Shown here: positions 8,395-17,546 of the stretch, piece after piece
Numbering within the stretch: position 1 is the stretch's first letter
Layout: each line of letters begins with the position of its first letter
NCBI GenBank assembly: GCA_010906935.1
Contig: JAAFHC010000035.1
Span: 1-46,742 of the forward strand
DNA length: 46,742 bases
Source of the DNA: Gelidibacter sp.
GTDB taxonomy: Bacteria; Bacteroidota; Bacteroidia; Flavobacteriales; Flavobacteriaceae
Reading direction: 5' to 3'
The notes under the pieces: model-generated
What the model was told of the DNA's origin: nothing
Seen by the model: the letters and a program-made list of their open reading frames with translations, nothing else
Databases searched by the model: none
Made by a program: the position numbers and the translations under genes

Positions 8395-8465
8395 GAAAGA
8401 CAGCAAGACCGCACGACAAAAAAAGAACCGCACAACTGTAAGACTGCAGGGCTGCAAGACAAAAA
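8395..8465 (+). repeat. Degenerate GCAAGACTGCA repeat tract
   Basis: This tract, just before the nucleotide-sugar dehydrogenase, is built from variants of GCAAGAC / GCACGAC / GTAAGACTGCA, for example CAGCAAGACCGCACGAC, then GTAAGACTGCAGGGCTGCAAGAC. A related tract lies before the next gene (about 9890-9920), so similar repeats precede both uronic-acid genes. Confidence 0.6.
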
Positions 8466-8469
8466 AACA

Positions 8470-9777
8470 ATGAAAATTAAAATAGCGATAATAGGTTTAG
8501 GGTACGTCGGACTCCCACTGGCACGATTATTCGGCACAAAATATCCCGTAGTTGGTTTCGACACCAACAAAAAACGCGTTGCAGCATTAAAAAGCGGTAT
8601 CGACAGCACATTGGAAGTTTCCGATGAATTATTAAAATCAGTTTTACGGAATGAAAACCCAATAAAAAGTGCTTTCAGCTCTGCTTCTTCTGATGGGGCT
8701 GGTTTATTCTGCACTTCAGCACTATCCGATATTGCTGATGCCAACATCTACATCGTCACTGTTCCGACGCCTGTCGATAAAAAAAATAAACCCGACTTTA
8801 CGCCATTGGTAAAAGCGAGTGAATCCGTAGCTAAAGTAATTAAAAAAGGAGATATTGTTATTTATGAATCTACAGTGTATCCCGGCGCTACGGAAGAAGT
8901 GTGCATTCCTATCATAGAGAAATTGTCAAAACTCACTTACAATAGCGATTTTTTCGCAGGTTATTCCCCTGAACGCATCAATCCGGGCGACAAAGAACAT
9001 ACCGTTGAAAAAATACTGAAAGTCACCTCGGGTTCCACGCCCGAAATTGGCATCAAAGTAAACGAATTGTACAAAAGCGTCATTACCGCAGGCACGCATT
9101 TGGCGCCTTCAATAAAAGTGGCCGAAGCCGCAAAAGTGATAGAAAATTCACAACGCGACATCAACATTGCTTTTGTAAATGAATTGGCCAAAATTTTCAA
9201 TTTGTTGCACATAGACACCCAGGCCGTATTGGAAGCTGCCGGAACAAAATGGAACTTTCTGCCTTTTAAACCCGGATTGGTGGGCGGACATTGCATAGGT
9301 GTTGATCCCTATTATTTGGCGCAAAAAGCCCAGGAAGTTGGATACCATCCCGAAATTATTCTGGCAGGAAGAAGGGTAAACGACAGTATGGGGCATTATG
9401 TGGCTTCAGAAGTGATTAAGCTTTTCGTGAAAAACGACAAAGAAATAAAAAATGCAAAAATTTTGGTATTGGGCATTACCTTTAAAGAAAACTGTCCGGA
9501 TGTGAGAAATACCAAAGTGGTGGATGTCATTAAAAATTTGGAGGATTTTGGCACGGAAGTTACCGTTTTTGATCCTTGGGCAAATCCTGTAGAAGTGCTT
9601 AAGGAATATGGTCTCACAACTACCAACCATCCACCGACAAATACTTTTGATGCCATCGTCTTAACCGTTTCTCACAAAGAATTTTTAACATTGGATCTAT
9701 ACAAATACCTGAACAAAAACGGCGTAATTTATGACGTTAAAGGAGTGCTTAGCTGTAAGGTTCATGGGAAGTTGTAA
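8470..9777 (+). CDS. UDP-N-acetylhexosamine 6-dehydrogenase (TviB/WbpA family)
   Basis: This 435-residue nucleotide-sugar dehydrogenase oxidises C6 of a UDP-HexNAc (probably UDP-GlcNAc) to the uronic acid with two NAD+. The Rossmann start GLGYVGLPLARLFG is at residues 9-22, the invariant TVPTPVDKKNKPD block follows, and the catalytic Cys275 lies in GGHCIGVDPYYL. The C-terminal block GITFKENCPDVRNTKVVD is intact. The sequence looks closer to the TviB/WbpO branch, but its neighbour is a WlbA/WbpB-type enzyme, which would use UDP-GlcNAcA. A Ser/Ala-rich segment of about ten residues (SAFSSASSDGAG, near residue 65) looks like a family-atypical insertion. Substrate is inferred. Confidence 0.92.
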   Translation: MKIKIAIIGLGYVGLPLARLFGTKYPVVGFDTNKKRVAALKSGIDSTLEVSDELLKSVLRNENPIKSAFSSASSDGAGLFCTSALSDIADANIYIVTVPTPVDKKNKPDFTPLVKASESVAKVIKKGDIVIYESTVYPGATEEVCIPIIEKLSKLTYNSDFFAGYSPERINPGDKEHTVEKILKVTSGSTPEIGIKVNELYKSVITAGTHLAPSIKVAEAAKVIENSQRDINIAFVNELAKIFNLLHIDTQAVLEAAGTKWNFLPFKPGLVGGHCIGVDPYYLAQKAQEVGYHPEIILAGRRVNDSMGHYVASEVIKLFVKNDKEIKNAKILVLGITFKENCPDVRNTKVVDVIKNLEDFGTEVTVFDPWANPVEVLKEYGLTTTNHPPTNTFDAIVLTVSHKEFLTLDLYKYLNKNGVIYDVKGVLSCKVHGKL

Positions 9778-9829
9778 AGCCGCCGTGGCAAATGGCTTAT
9801 GCAGTAGCAGTGTTACTATAATAACAAAC

Positions 9830-9872
9830 AGATTGCCGTAGCTTTTTTCAGAAGCCTTGCAATTACGAAATA
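9830..9872 (+). repeat. Degenerate spacer repeat (TTGCxGTxGCxTTxTTCxxAAGCCTTGCAATTACG)
   Basis: The stretch GATTGCCGTAGC...AGAAGCCTTGCAATTACG resembles a common Bacteroidota spacer repeat whose usual form reads roughly GATTGCTTCGTCG...CCTCGCAATGACG. Its ends (GATTGC / GCAATTAC) are inversely related, suggesting a hairpin. The assignment rests on my memory of that repeat, not on a search. Confidence 0.4.
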
Positions 9873-9883
9873 GAAAATAATAA

Positions 9884-10900
<1,017 letters not shown>

Positions 10901-10951
10901 AAAGTTAAAGTCTAAAAATTGCACAGTTTTAACCAATAACTTTTTCAAGAG

Positions 10952-11833
10952 CTAGGAGGCAAATTGTTTCCTCCTATAATCAGAAGGTGTAACGCCTTTT
11001 ATTGATTTAAATTTCCGATTAAAATTGGCCAAATTGTTAAATCCGGACTTGTAGGAAATTTCGGTAATGTTTAAATCGTTGTTTTTGGTCAGTAATTTAC
11101 AGGCATTTCCTATTCTGATATCAATTAAAAAATTCACAAAAGTTTTGTTGGTTCGCTGTTTAAAATACCTGCAAAAGGCATTGGGCGTCATATTCGCAAT
11201 ATCAGCAACATTATCTAAGGTAACTTCTTTATGAAAATTATTCATGGTATATTGAAAAATATCGCTCATTCGTTTTCCTTCATCGCCATCATATTTTTTT
11301 AAATTTATTAATGAAGACAATGTTTGTTTTTCTGCTTCAGAAATTAAAGACATAATGTTTAAAAAAGAGGTAAACTGTTTGTATTTTGAATCCGAATTAA
11401 TTTTTGTCAATAATGAGAAAAGTTCAGGTTTGTTGGAAAGTACCTCAAATCCTAAAACAGCATCATAAAAAAACGAATTGAAATGCTCAAATTCGGGCAT
11501 GGAAAAAAAATGTTCACCATATGAATTTTTTGAAAAAAACAAGGATATCATAACGGTTTCCTGTTCAAATGCAGTATCTCTTTTAAAAATATGCGGTAAA
11601 TTTTCGCCGATTACAAAAATGTCGTTTTTTTTAAATTCCCCCACACAATCTCCAATAATATAAGTGCCTTCACCTTCCGTAAAAATGCTTATTTGAATTT
11701 CCTGATGTTGGTGCAGTTTTTCATAAAAAGACTCTTCATCATATTTCTGAATGTATAAAGTTACATTTTCAGGTTTCGGAATTTTAAATGGCAATACCTT
11801 CATTTCAGTTAAATATGCGTCGAAATTAATCAT
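10952..11833 (-). CDS. AraC family regulator (probable hydroxyproline operon activator)
   Basis: This 293-residue regulator has an N-terminal cupin-like sensor domain (about 1-170; note the LHQHQEIQISIFTEGEGTYIIGD block) and a C-terminal AraC double helix-turn-helix (about 190-290). The latter contains NVADIANMTPNAFCRYFKQRTNKTF and the signature ITEISYKSGFNNLANFNRKFK..G.TPSDYRR. It is divergent from the hydroxyproline catabolic genes, with a 171-base shared intergenic region, which is the usual arrangement for a local activator. The intergenic region holds a GTTTCGAAAC palindrome that could be its site. The ligand is not known from sequence; a hydroxyproline or a pathway intermediate is the natural guess. 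Confidence 0.88.
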   Translation of the reverse strand: MINFDAYLTEMKVLPFKIPKPENVTLYIQKYDEESFYEKLHQHQEIQISIFTEGEGTYIIGDCVGEFKKNDIFVIGENLPHIFKRDTAFEQETVMISLFFSKNSYGEHFFSMPEFEHFNSFFYDAVLGFEVLSNKPELFSLLTKINSDSKYKQFTSFLNIMSLISEAEKQTLSSLINLKKYDGDEGKRMSDIFQYTMNNFHKEVTLDNVADIANMTPNAFCRYFKQRTNKTFVNFLIDIRIGNACKLLTKNNDLNITEISYKSGFNNLANFNRKFKSIKGVTPSDYRRKQFAS

Positions 11834-11896
11834 TTTTTTTGATTAAATAAGAAATATAAGGTAAAATACTATTATGAATAGATAAAAAAAAGGCTA

Positions 11897-11906
11897 GTTT
11901 CGAAAC
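11897..11906. promoter_or_regulatory. GTTTCGAAAC palindrome in araC-hyp intergenic region
   Basis: This perfect 10-bp palindrome, flanked by CTA and TTAG, lies between the divergent AraC gene and the deaminase gene, about 100 bases before the latter. Its half-site GTTTC is shared with the operator-like palindromes after the MarR gene, although there the spacer is four bases and here it is zero. Confidence 0.35.
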
Positions 11907-12004
11907 TTAGAAAGTATTATTTTGGTTTATTAGTTCAAAAGTTAAAAGCTATTGTTTACGACTTACAGCTCAAAACTTATTATACACAATTAAAATGACT
12001 GTTT

Positions 12005-12904
12005 ATGAACATACAATGGAACGGCGTAATGCCAGCGGTTACAACAAAATTTACTGATGAAGACACATTGGATTTGGTAAATTTTGAAATAAATATCAAC
12101 GCGCAATTAGCTGCAGACGTCAACGGAATTATTCTTGGAGGCACTTTAGGCGAAGCAAGCACGCTTACTGCGGATGAAAAAAAAATGCTGATCATAAAAA
12201 CGGTTGAAATTGTAAAAGGCAAAGTTCCGGTGATTATCAATATTGCAGAGCAATCAACCAATGGAGCCATTGAAGCGGTTCGCAAGGCTGAAGAATATGG
12301 GGCAAATGGATTGATGTTGTTGCCGCCGATGCGTTATAAAGCCGATGCCAGGGAAACGGTAACCTATTTTAAAAAAATTGCCAAAAGCACTTCGTTGCCA
12401 ATTATGATTTACAACAATCCGGTCGATTATGGCATTGAAGTTACTTTGGATATGTTTGAAGAATTGATGGAGTGTGAAAATATTCAGGCCGTAAAAGAAT
12501 CTACCCGCGATATTTCAAATGTGACGAGAATGAAAACGCGTTTTGGCGACCGTTTTAAAATTTTATGTGGTGTTGACACCTTGGCCTTAGAGAGTTTATT
12601 AATGGGCGCCGATGGTTGGGTCGCTGGTTTGGTTTGTGCTTTTCCGGTGGAAACTGTTGCCATTTATAAATTGGCAAAAGCAGGAAAAACAAAAGAAGCC
12701 ATCGCTATTTATCGTTGGTTTTTGCCCTTGTTGGAGTTGGATATAAACACTAAATTGGTACAAAATATTAAATTGGCAGAAGTGGCTACAGGAATAGGAA
12801 CCGAAAATGTTAGGGAACCGCGTTTGCCATTGGTAGGAGAAGAAAGAGTAAAAGTATTGGCAATTATTGAAAAAGCGTTGAAAAACAGACCCGTTATCAA
12901 TTAA
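12005..12904 (+). CDS. Pyrroline-4-hydroxy-2-carboxylate deaminase (DapA/NAL family)
   Basis: This 299-residue class I aldolase-fold protein belongs to the DapA / N-acetylneuraminate lyase family. The Schiff-base lysine is K164 in AVKEST, and Y136 in MIYNNP is the conserved proton-relay tyrosine. GGTLGEASTLTADEK is the substrate-loop block. Family membership alone cannot give the substrate. The neighbours (hydroxyproline epimerase, D-amino-acid dehydrogenase, semialdehyde dehydrogenase) indicate deamination of delta1-pyrroline-4-hydroxy-2-carboxylate to 2-oxoglutarate semialdehyde. A dihydrodipicolinate synthase is very unlikely here; a sialic acid lyase is less likely than the hydroxyproline role. 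It is the first gene of the operon. Confidence 0.87.
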   Translation: MNIQWNGVMPAVTTKFTDEDTLDLVNFEININAQLAADVNGIILGGTLGEASTLTADEKKMLIIKTVEIVKGKVPVIINIAEQSTNGAIEAVRKAEEYGANGLMLLPPMRYKADARETVTYFKKIAKSTSLPIMIYNNPVDYGIEVTLDMFEELMECENIQAVKESTRDISNVTRMKTRFGDRFKILCGVDTLALESLLMGADGWVAGLVCAFPVETVAIYKLAKAGKTKEAIAIYRWFLPLLELDINTKLVQNIKLAEVATGIGTENVREPRLPLVGEERVKVLAIIEKALKNRPVIN

Positions 12905-13011
12905 AACGACTCCAAGGCGGGAATTAATAAATGAAATTAAAAAATTGTTTTGAGGTGTTTTTGATTAACCTACTAATAATCTAAAATACCAAAATACTAA
13001 AAATACAGAAG

Positions 13012-14601
13012 ATGATAACAGGAAAAAATTACATTGGGAATTTGCTTTCATCAACAGGGAAAGTAACATTTAAAACATTCAATCCGTTAGCAAATAAGGA
13101 GAACGAAGTTGTTTTTTATGAAGCTTCTGGGGAAGAAATTGAGATGGCGGTTGAATTGGCTTCGGAAGCATTTAAATTATTCCGAAGTATTTCAGGAGTC
13201 AAGAAAAGCGAATTTTTAAATCAAATCGCCAATGAAATTGAATCGTTGGGTGACGAGCTGATAAAAACCTATTGTTCAGAATCTGGTTTGCCGGAAGGCA
13301 GGGCAATTGGTGAAAGAGGAAGAACCATTTTTCAATTGCGAACCTTTGCCAATTTGGTAAAAGAAGCCTCTTGGGTGGAAGCCACTATTGATACTGCCAA
13401 TCCATACCGACTCCCAATTCCGAAAGTTGACATTCGTAAAATGTTAATTCCAATAGGTCCAGTCGTTGTTTTTGGCGCGAGCAACTTTCCGCTAGCATAT
13501 TCTACCGCTGGTGGCGACACCGCTTCAGCTCTTGCTGCCGGTTGTCCGGTGATTGTAAAATCGCACCCAATGCATGCGGGAACAGGTGAACTGGTGGCAT
13601 CGGCAATAATAAAAGCTGCGGAAAAAACCGAAATGCCAAATGGCGTATTTTCAAATTTAAACAGCAGCGGCATTGAAGTTGGCGTTAAATTGGTGAAACA
13701 TCCGCAGGTGAAAGCTGTCGGTTTTACGGGAAGCATTGGCGGCGGAAGGGCTTTGTATAATATGGCTTCACAGCGCCCTGAACCCATTCCTGTTTTTGCG
13801 GAAATGGGAAGCGTAAATCCGGTGATTATTTTACCCAAAGCTGCAAAAAATGGAGGAAATGATTGGGCAATAATTTATGCGGGTTCTATTACTTTAAGTT
13901 CTGGACAATTTTGCACAAATCCCGGATTAATTTTAGGAATTAAAAATCCCGATTTAACGAATTTTATTCAGAAACTTTCAGAAGAAATAATCAAAATTGA
14001 ACCTAGTTGTATGTTGCATCCAAACATCATAGGAGCTTATGAAAGTAAAAAAGCCAAAATGCAAGAACAAAAAGGTTTACAAACTGTTGCAAGTTTTTCC
14101 AATGAAATTGCTACTAATTTTGGACGGCAAGCCATCACAACTGTTGAAGGAGCCACTTTTTTAGGAAACACCGCGTTGCATCAGGAAGTTTTTGGTCCAT
14201 TTTCAATGGTGGTTCAATGTGAAGATGCGCAACAATTAGAAGAGGTAATTGCGCATTTGGAAGGTCAGTTAACAGGAACGGTTTTGGCGGAAAACGGAGA
14301 GTTAAAAAAATATGAAAAGGTGATAAATGCACTTCAAAATAGGGTGGGGCGCATTATTTTTAACGGCGTTCCAACAGGTGTTGAGGTTTGTGCAGCGATG
14401 GTTCACGGCGGTCCTTATCCGGCGTCAACCGATAGCCGATTTACCGCGGTGGGAATCAATTCCATAAAACGTTGGGTTCGTCCGTTTAGTTTTCAAAGTT
14501 GGCCAGATGAATTATTACCTGATGAATTGAGAAATGAAAATCCGTTAGGGATTTCAAGAACAATTGACGGAAAAAGCACCATTGAACCTTTATCAAAATA
14601 A
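13012..14601 (+). CDS. 2-oxoglutarate semialdehyde dehydrogenase (aldehyde dehydrogenase, NADP+)
   Basis: This 529-residue aldehyde dehydrogenase has catalytic Cys301 in SSGQFCTNPG and Glu264 in FAEMGSVNP. The NAD(P)-binding part contains GPVVVFGASNFPLAYSTAGGD and FTGSIGGGRALY. The length and these blocks match the 2-oxoglutarate (2,5-dioxopentanoate) semialdehyde dehydrogenases found in hydroxyproline and pentose/uronate pathways. It would oxidise the deaminase product to 2-oxoglutarate, which enters the TCA cycle. It sits 107 bases after the deaminase gene and two bases before the epimerase gene. The role is assigned from family plus operon context. Confidence 0.92.
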   Translation: MITGKNYIGNLLSSTGKVTFKTFNPLANKENEVVFYEASGEEIEMAVELASEAFKLFRSISGVKKSEFLNQIANEIESLGDELIKTYCSESGLPEGRAIGERGRTIFQLRTFANLVKEASWVEATIDTANPYRLPIPKVDIRKMLIPIGPVVVFGASNFPLAYSTAGGDTASALAAGCPVIVKSHPMHAGTGELVASAIIKAAEKTEMPNGVFSNLNSSGIEVGVKLVKHPQVKAVGFTGSIGGGRALYNMASQRPEPIPVFAEMGSVNPVIILPKAAKNGGNDWAIIYAGSITLSSGQFCTNPGLILGIKNPDLTNFIQKLSEEIIKIEPSCMLHPNIIGAYESKKAKMQEQKGLQTVASFSNEIATNFGRQAITTVEGATFLGNTALHQEVFGPFSMVVQCEDAQQLEEVIAHLEGQLTGTVLAENGELKKYEKVINALQNRVGRIIFNGVPTGVEVCAAMVHGGPYPASTDSRFTAVGINSIKRWVRPFSFQSWPDELLPDELRNENPLGISRTIDGKSTIEPLSK

Positions 14602-14603
14602 TC

Positions 14604-15611
14604 ATGAGCAGAAAAACTTTTTTTTGCGTTGACGCCCACACTTGCGGAAACCCCGTTCGCGTAGTTGCCGGTGGTGGTCCAAATTTAAAGGGAGTTGATA
14701 TGAGCGAAAAGCGTCAACATTTTTTAAAGGAATTCGACTGGATTCGCAAAGGATTGATGTTTGAACCACGCGGACACGATATGATGAGCGGAAGCATTTT
14801 ATTTCCGCCGCATCACGAAGAAAATGATTTTTCAATTTTATTTATAGAAACTTCAGGCTGTTTGCCTATGTGCGGCCACGGAACAATTGGAACAGTAACC
14901 ATTGCCATTGAAGAAGGTTTGATAACCCCAAAAATTCCAGGCAAAATAAGGATGGAAGCGCCAGCCGGACTCGTACAAATTGAATACCAACAAACCGGTA
15001 AGAAAGTGGATTGGGTAAAATTAATCAACGTAAAATCGTATTTGGCAGCGGAAGGATTAACGGTTGAATGTCCTGAATTGGGCGAACTTTCTTTCGATGT
15101 TGCTTACGGTGGAAATTATTACGCCATTGTTGATCAACAAGAAAATTTTAGCGGCGTTCACAATTTTACAGCAAGTAAATTAATTCAATATTCTCAGGTT
15201 GTTCGTTCAAGAATAAATGAAAAATATCCCAATTTATTTGTGCATCCCGAAAATGAAACCATAAGAGATGTGAGTCATATCATGTGGACAGGAAATCCTA
15301 TTGATTCGATTTCCTCTGGAAGAAATGCTGTTTTTTATGGTGATAAAGCAATAGATCGCTCACCTTGCGGCACTGGAACATCGGCTCGAATGGCGCAATT
15401 GTATGCGAAAGGCAAACTGAAACCGGGAGACGAATATGTCCATGAAAGTATTATTGGCTCTAAATTTATTGGAAAAATAGTAGAAGAAACTATGTTGGAC
15501 GGAAAAAAAGCAATCATTCCCAGCATACAAGGCTGGGCAAAAGTGTACGGATACAATACCATTATTATTGATGATGACGATCCATATGCACACGGATTTC
15601 AAGTGTTGTAG
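14604..15611 (+). CDS. 4-hydroxyproline 2-epimerase
   Basis: This 335-residue member of the proline racemase superfamily interconverts trans-4-hydroxy-L-proline and cis-4-hydroxy-D-proline. Both catalytic cysteines are present: Cys90 in MCGHGTIG and Cys255 in DRSPCGTGTSARMA. This two-Cys pattern separates epimerases/racemases from the Thr-containing dehydratase branch. The N-terminus FFCVDAHTCGNPVRVVAGGGP is also characteristic of hydroxyproline epimerases. The gene follows the semialdehyde dehydrogenase by two bases, so coupling is likely. No N-terminal signal peptide is seen, so it acts on imported hydroxyproline in the cytoplasm. After its stop there is a palindromic repeat before the dehydrogenase gene. 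Confidence 0.94.
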   Translation: MSRKTFFCVDAHTCGNPVRVVAGGGPNLKGVDMSEKRQHFLKEFDWIRKGLMFEPRGHDMMSGSILFPPHHEENDFSILFIETSGCLPMCGHGTIGTVTIAIEEGLITPKIPGKIRMEAPAGLVQIEYQQTGKKVDWVKLINVKSYLAAEGLTVECPELGELSFDVAYGGNYYAIVDQQENFSGVHNFTASKLIQYSQVVRSRINEKYPNLFVHPENETIRDVSHIMWTGNPIDSISSGRNAVFYGDKAIDRSPCGTGTSARMAQLYAKGKLKPGDEYVHESIIGSKFIGKIVEETMLDGKKAIIPSIQGWAKVYGYNTIIIDDDDPYAHGFQVL

Positions 15612-15612
15612 A

Positions 15613-15630
15613 GACAGGTCACGACCTGTC
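15613..15630. repeat. GACAGGTC-AC-GACCTGTC palindromic dispersed repeat
   Basis: GACAGGTC (15613-15620) and GACCTGTC (15623-15630) are perfect 8-base arms with a two-base centre, between two genes of the same operon. A degenerate relative lies at about 28180-28199. I recall this type of element as dispersed in Bacteroidota genomes. It lies in an open frame that would falsely lengthen the next gene. Confidence 0.65.
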
Positions 15631-15663
15631 CGTACTGAAAAAAATAATCGAATAAACAATATT

Positions 15664-16902
15664 GTGAAAAAAGTAATTATCATCGGGGGTGGAATTGTTG
15701 GATTGTGTTCGGCTTATTATTTGGCAAAAGAGGGCGCTAAAGTAGCTGTTATTGACAAATCTGATATGTTGGACGGCTGTTCATACGGAAACGCGGGAAT
15801 GATTGTTCCCAGCCATATTATTCCTATGGCACAACCGGGCGTTATTCATCAGGGAATTAAATGGATGTTCAATGCAAAAAGTCCGTTTTACATAAAACCC
15901 GCTATAAGTGTGGATTTGTTGGCCTGGCTGATCCAGTTTTATAAGAATTCCAATCAAAATCATGTAGATAAATCAATGGTGCCTTTGCGAAATCTTTCTT
16001 TTTTCAGCAAAGAATTGTATCAGGAATTTGCAATTTTAAGCAAGGATTTTGGCTATGATGAAAAAGGACTTTTGAGGCTTTATAATACTGAAAAAGTTGG
16101 GGAGGAAGAAATAAAAATCGGAAAAATTGCTAAAGAATTGGGTATAGAAGTCGATTTTTTAAATCAGCGGGAAGTTAAGGAATTAGAAAAAGATATTAAT
16201 GTTGATGCATTGGGTGCTGTACATTATAAATCTGATGCGCATTTGTCTTCAAATCATTTTATGGCATTTTTAAAAGCTGAATTAAATAAAATGGGCGTGA
16301 AGATGATTTCTAATTGTCCCATTTTCGATTTTAGAGTTTCAGGAGGAAAAATTGATGAGGTATTGACCAAATTTGGAATTTTTAAAGCAGATGAGTTTGT
16401 GATAGCTGCAGGTTCTTGGAGCGTGGAAATTGCCCAAAAGCTTGGAGTTAAATTACATATTTTACCTGGTAAAGGTTATAGTTTTAATGTAGAAAATCTC
16501 TTATCAAAACCTACAATTCCATCTATTTTATGTGAGGGAAAAGTTGCCGTAACGCCTTTGGGAAATGAAGTTCGATTTGGCGGAACATTAGAAATCACCA
16601 ACAATAAAGATACTAAAATTAACATAAAACGATTGCAGGGAATTGTTGAAAAAGTGAATGAGTTTTATCCTGATATCAAAGTTGACCTTCCATATAAAGA
16701 AAAAGTTTGGCATGGTTTTAGGCCTTGCACACCAACCGGATTGCCAATTATAGAACAATCAAAGAAGTTTCAAAATTTAACCATTGCCACAGGTCATGCG
16801 ATGATGGGTTTGAGTTTGGCACCAGCTTCTGGCAAACTGGTTAGTGAATTGATATTGGGTAAAAAAACATCTGTAGATATTACCGAATTTAGGAGTTGTT
16901 AA
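15664..16902 (+). CDS. D-hydroxyproline dehydrogenase (FAD-dependent, DadA-like)
   Basis: This 412-residue FAD oxidoreductase of the DAO/DadA family starts with the dinucleotide-binding GGGIVGLCSAYYLAKEGAKVAVIDK. It ends with the family block FRPCTPTGLPII and GHAMMGLSLAPASGKLVSELI. In its operon it would oxidise cis-4-hydroxy-D-proline to delta1-pyrroline-4-hydroxy-2-carboxylate, probably delivering electrons to the respiratory chain. The start is GTG 15664, directly before the beta-strand of the FAD domain. The frame is open 32 codons further upstream, but that extension is translated repeat DNA (the palindrome at 15613), so I reject it. It is the last catabolic gene before the MarR gene. 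Confidence 0.9.
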   Translation: MKKVIIIGGGIVGLCSAYYLAKEGAKVAVIDKSDMLDGCSYGNAGMIVPSHIIPMAQPGVIHQGIKWMFNAKSPFYIKPAISVDLLAWLIQFYKNSNQNHVDKSMVPLRNLSFFSKELYQEFAILSKDFGYDEKGLLRLYNTEKVGEEEIKIGKIAKELGIEVDFLNQREVKELEKDINVDALGAVHYKSDAHLSSNHFMAFLKAELNKMGVKMISNCPIFDFRVSGGKIDEVLTKFGIFKADEFVIAAGSWSVEIAQKLGVKLHILPGKGYSFNVENLLSKPTIPSILCEGKVAVTPLGNEVRFGGTLEITNNKDTKINIKRLQGIVEKVNEFYPDIKVDLPYKEKVWHGFRPCTPTGLPIIEQSKKFQNLTIATGHAMMGLSLAPASGKLVSELILGKKTSVDITEFRSC

Positions 16903-16913
16903 TGTTTTTTGGT

Positions 16914-16921
16914 TACTTTTG
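16914..16921 (+). promoter_or_regulatory. -7 box of marR promoter
   Basis: TACTTTTG matches TAnnTTTG and ends four bases before the marR ATG at 16925. Transcription would start at or next to the ATG, so the message is probably leaderless. A TTG at 16896-16898 is the nearest -33 candidate but with a short 15-base spacer. Confidence 0.5.
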
Positions 16922-16924
16922 AAA

Positions 16925-17395
16925 ATGAATTCTATCGAAATTTTAATAAAACTCAGAAGAATTGTGCGTTCCATAAACTTGGAAAGCAAGCGTGTGGATA
17001 AAGAATTAGGCGTGAGTATTCCCCAATTATTATGCTTGCAATTTTTGGCGGAACAAGATGACTTTCGGGCAAATTCATCAAAATTAAAAAAATTTTTAAA
17101 TTTAAATGCCAGCACCATTACCGGGATTATTGCCAGACTAGAGAAAAAAAATCTGGTCGTAAAACTGCCCAAAGTTACCGATAAGCGAATCAATTTAATT
17201 TCTTTAACAGCTAAAGGAATGGCGCTTATCCAAAATGCGCCAATTACTTTTCAGCAAAAATTAAGTGGAAAATTGCAAGCGCTTCCGCCGGAAAAGCTTA
17301 AAACGATTATTGATGGCATGGATTTGTTAACTGAACTTATGGAAGTGGATGAAATTGATGCTTCACCCATTATTACTTCAGAAGAATTTATATAG
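16925..17395 (+). CDS. MarR family regulator
   Basis: This 156-residue winged-helix regulator has the MarR order of helices: an N-terminal dimerisation helix, a recognition region around SSKLKKFLNLNASTITGIIARLEKKNLV, and the wing KLPKVTDKRINLISLTAKG with the conserved DxR. Such proteins usually repress neighbouring transport or catabolic genes until a small ligand binds. I use ATG 16925, since the TTG at 16919 lies inside the -7 box. The 212-base gap to the bS21 gene holds palindromes, one of them inside a promoter, so control of the downstream operon is likely. Whether it also affects the hydroxyproline genes is unknown. Confidence 0.85.
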   Translation: MNSIEILIKLRRIVRSINLESKRVDKELGVSIPQLLCLQFLAEQDDFRANSSKLKKFLNLNASTITGIIARLEKKNLVVKLPKVTDKRINLISLTAKGMALIQNAPITFQQKLSGKLQALPPEKLKTIIDGMDLLTELMEVDEIDASPIITSEEFI

Positions 17396-17414
17396 CAATT
17401 TTCATCATTATTAC

Positions 17415-17448
17415 ATGGTTTTTAACCATAAATAGTTTCTGTAGAAAA
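17415..17448. promoter_or_regulatory. Palindromes after marR: ATGGTT-TTT-AACCAT and TTTC-TGTA-GAAA
   Basis: ATGGTT/AACCAT arms lie at 17415-17429. GTTTCTGTAGAAAA at 17435-17448 shows the same GTTTC-N4-GAAA design as the stronger site at 17547. It is also followed by the identical TTTTGCATAAT sequence (17456-17466), so part of the control region appears to be duplicated. Confidence 0.5.
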
Positions 17449-17546
17449 TATGAATTTTGCATAATTTTTGTTTGAAATAATCGACATTAATTGCGTTAAA
17501 AGCGTATTTTTTGCTTGCTTATTGAATTATATTAATTAAATATTAA

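Noticed and set aside
12005-12904. DapA-family gene as N-acetylneuraminate lyase linked to the sialate esterase remnant
   Set aside because: It lies 8 kb away and in a complete hydroxyproline operon whose third step requires such an enzyme.
15568-15663. N-terminal extension of the FAD dehydrogenase
   Set aside because: It overlaps the end of the epimerase gene and is translated palindromic repeat; GTG 15664 starts directly before the FAD-binding strand.
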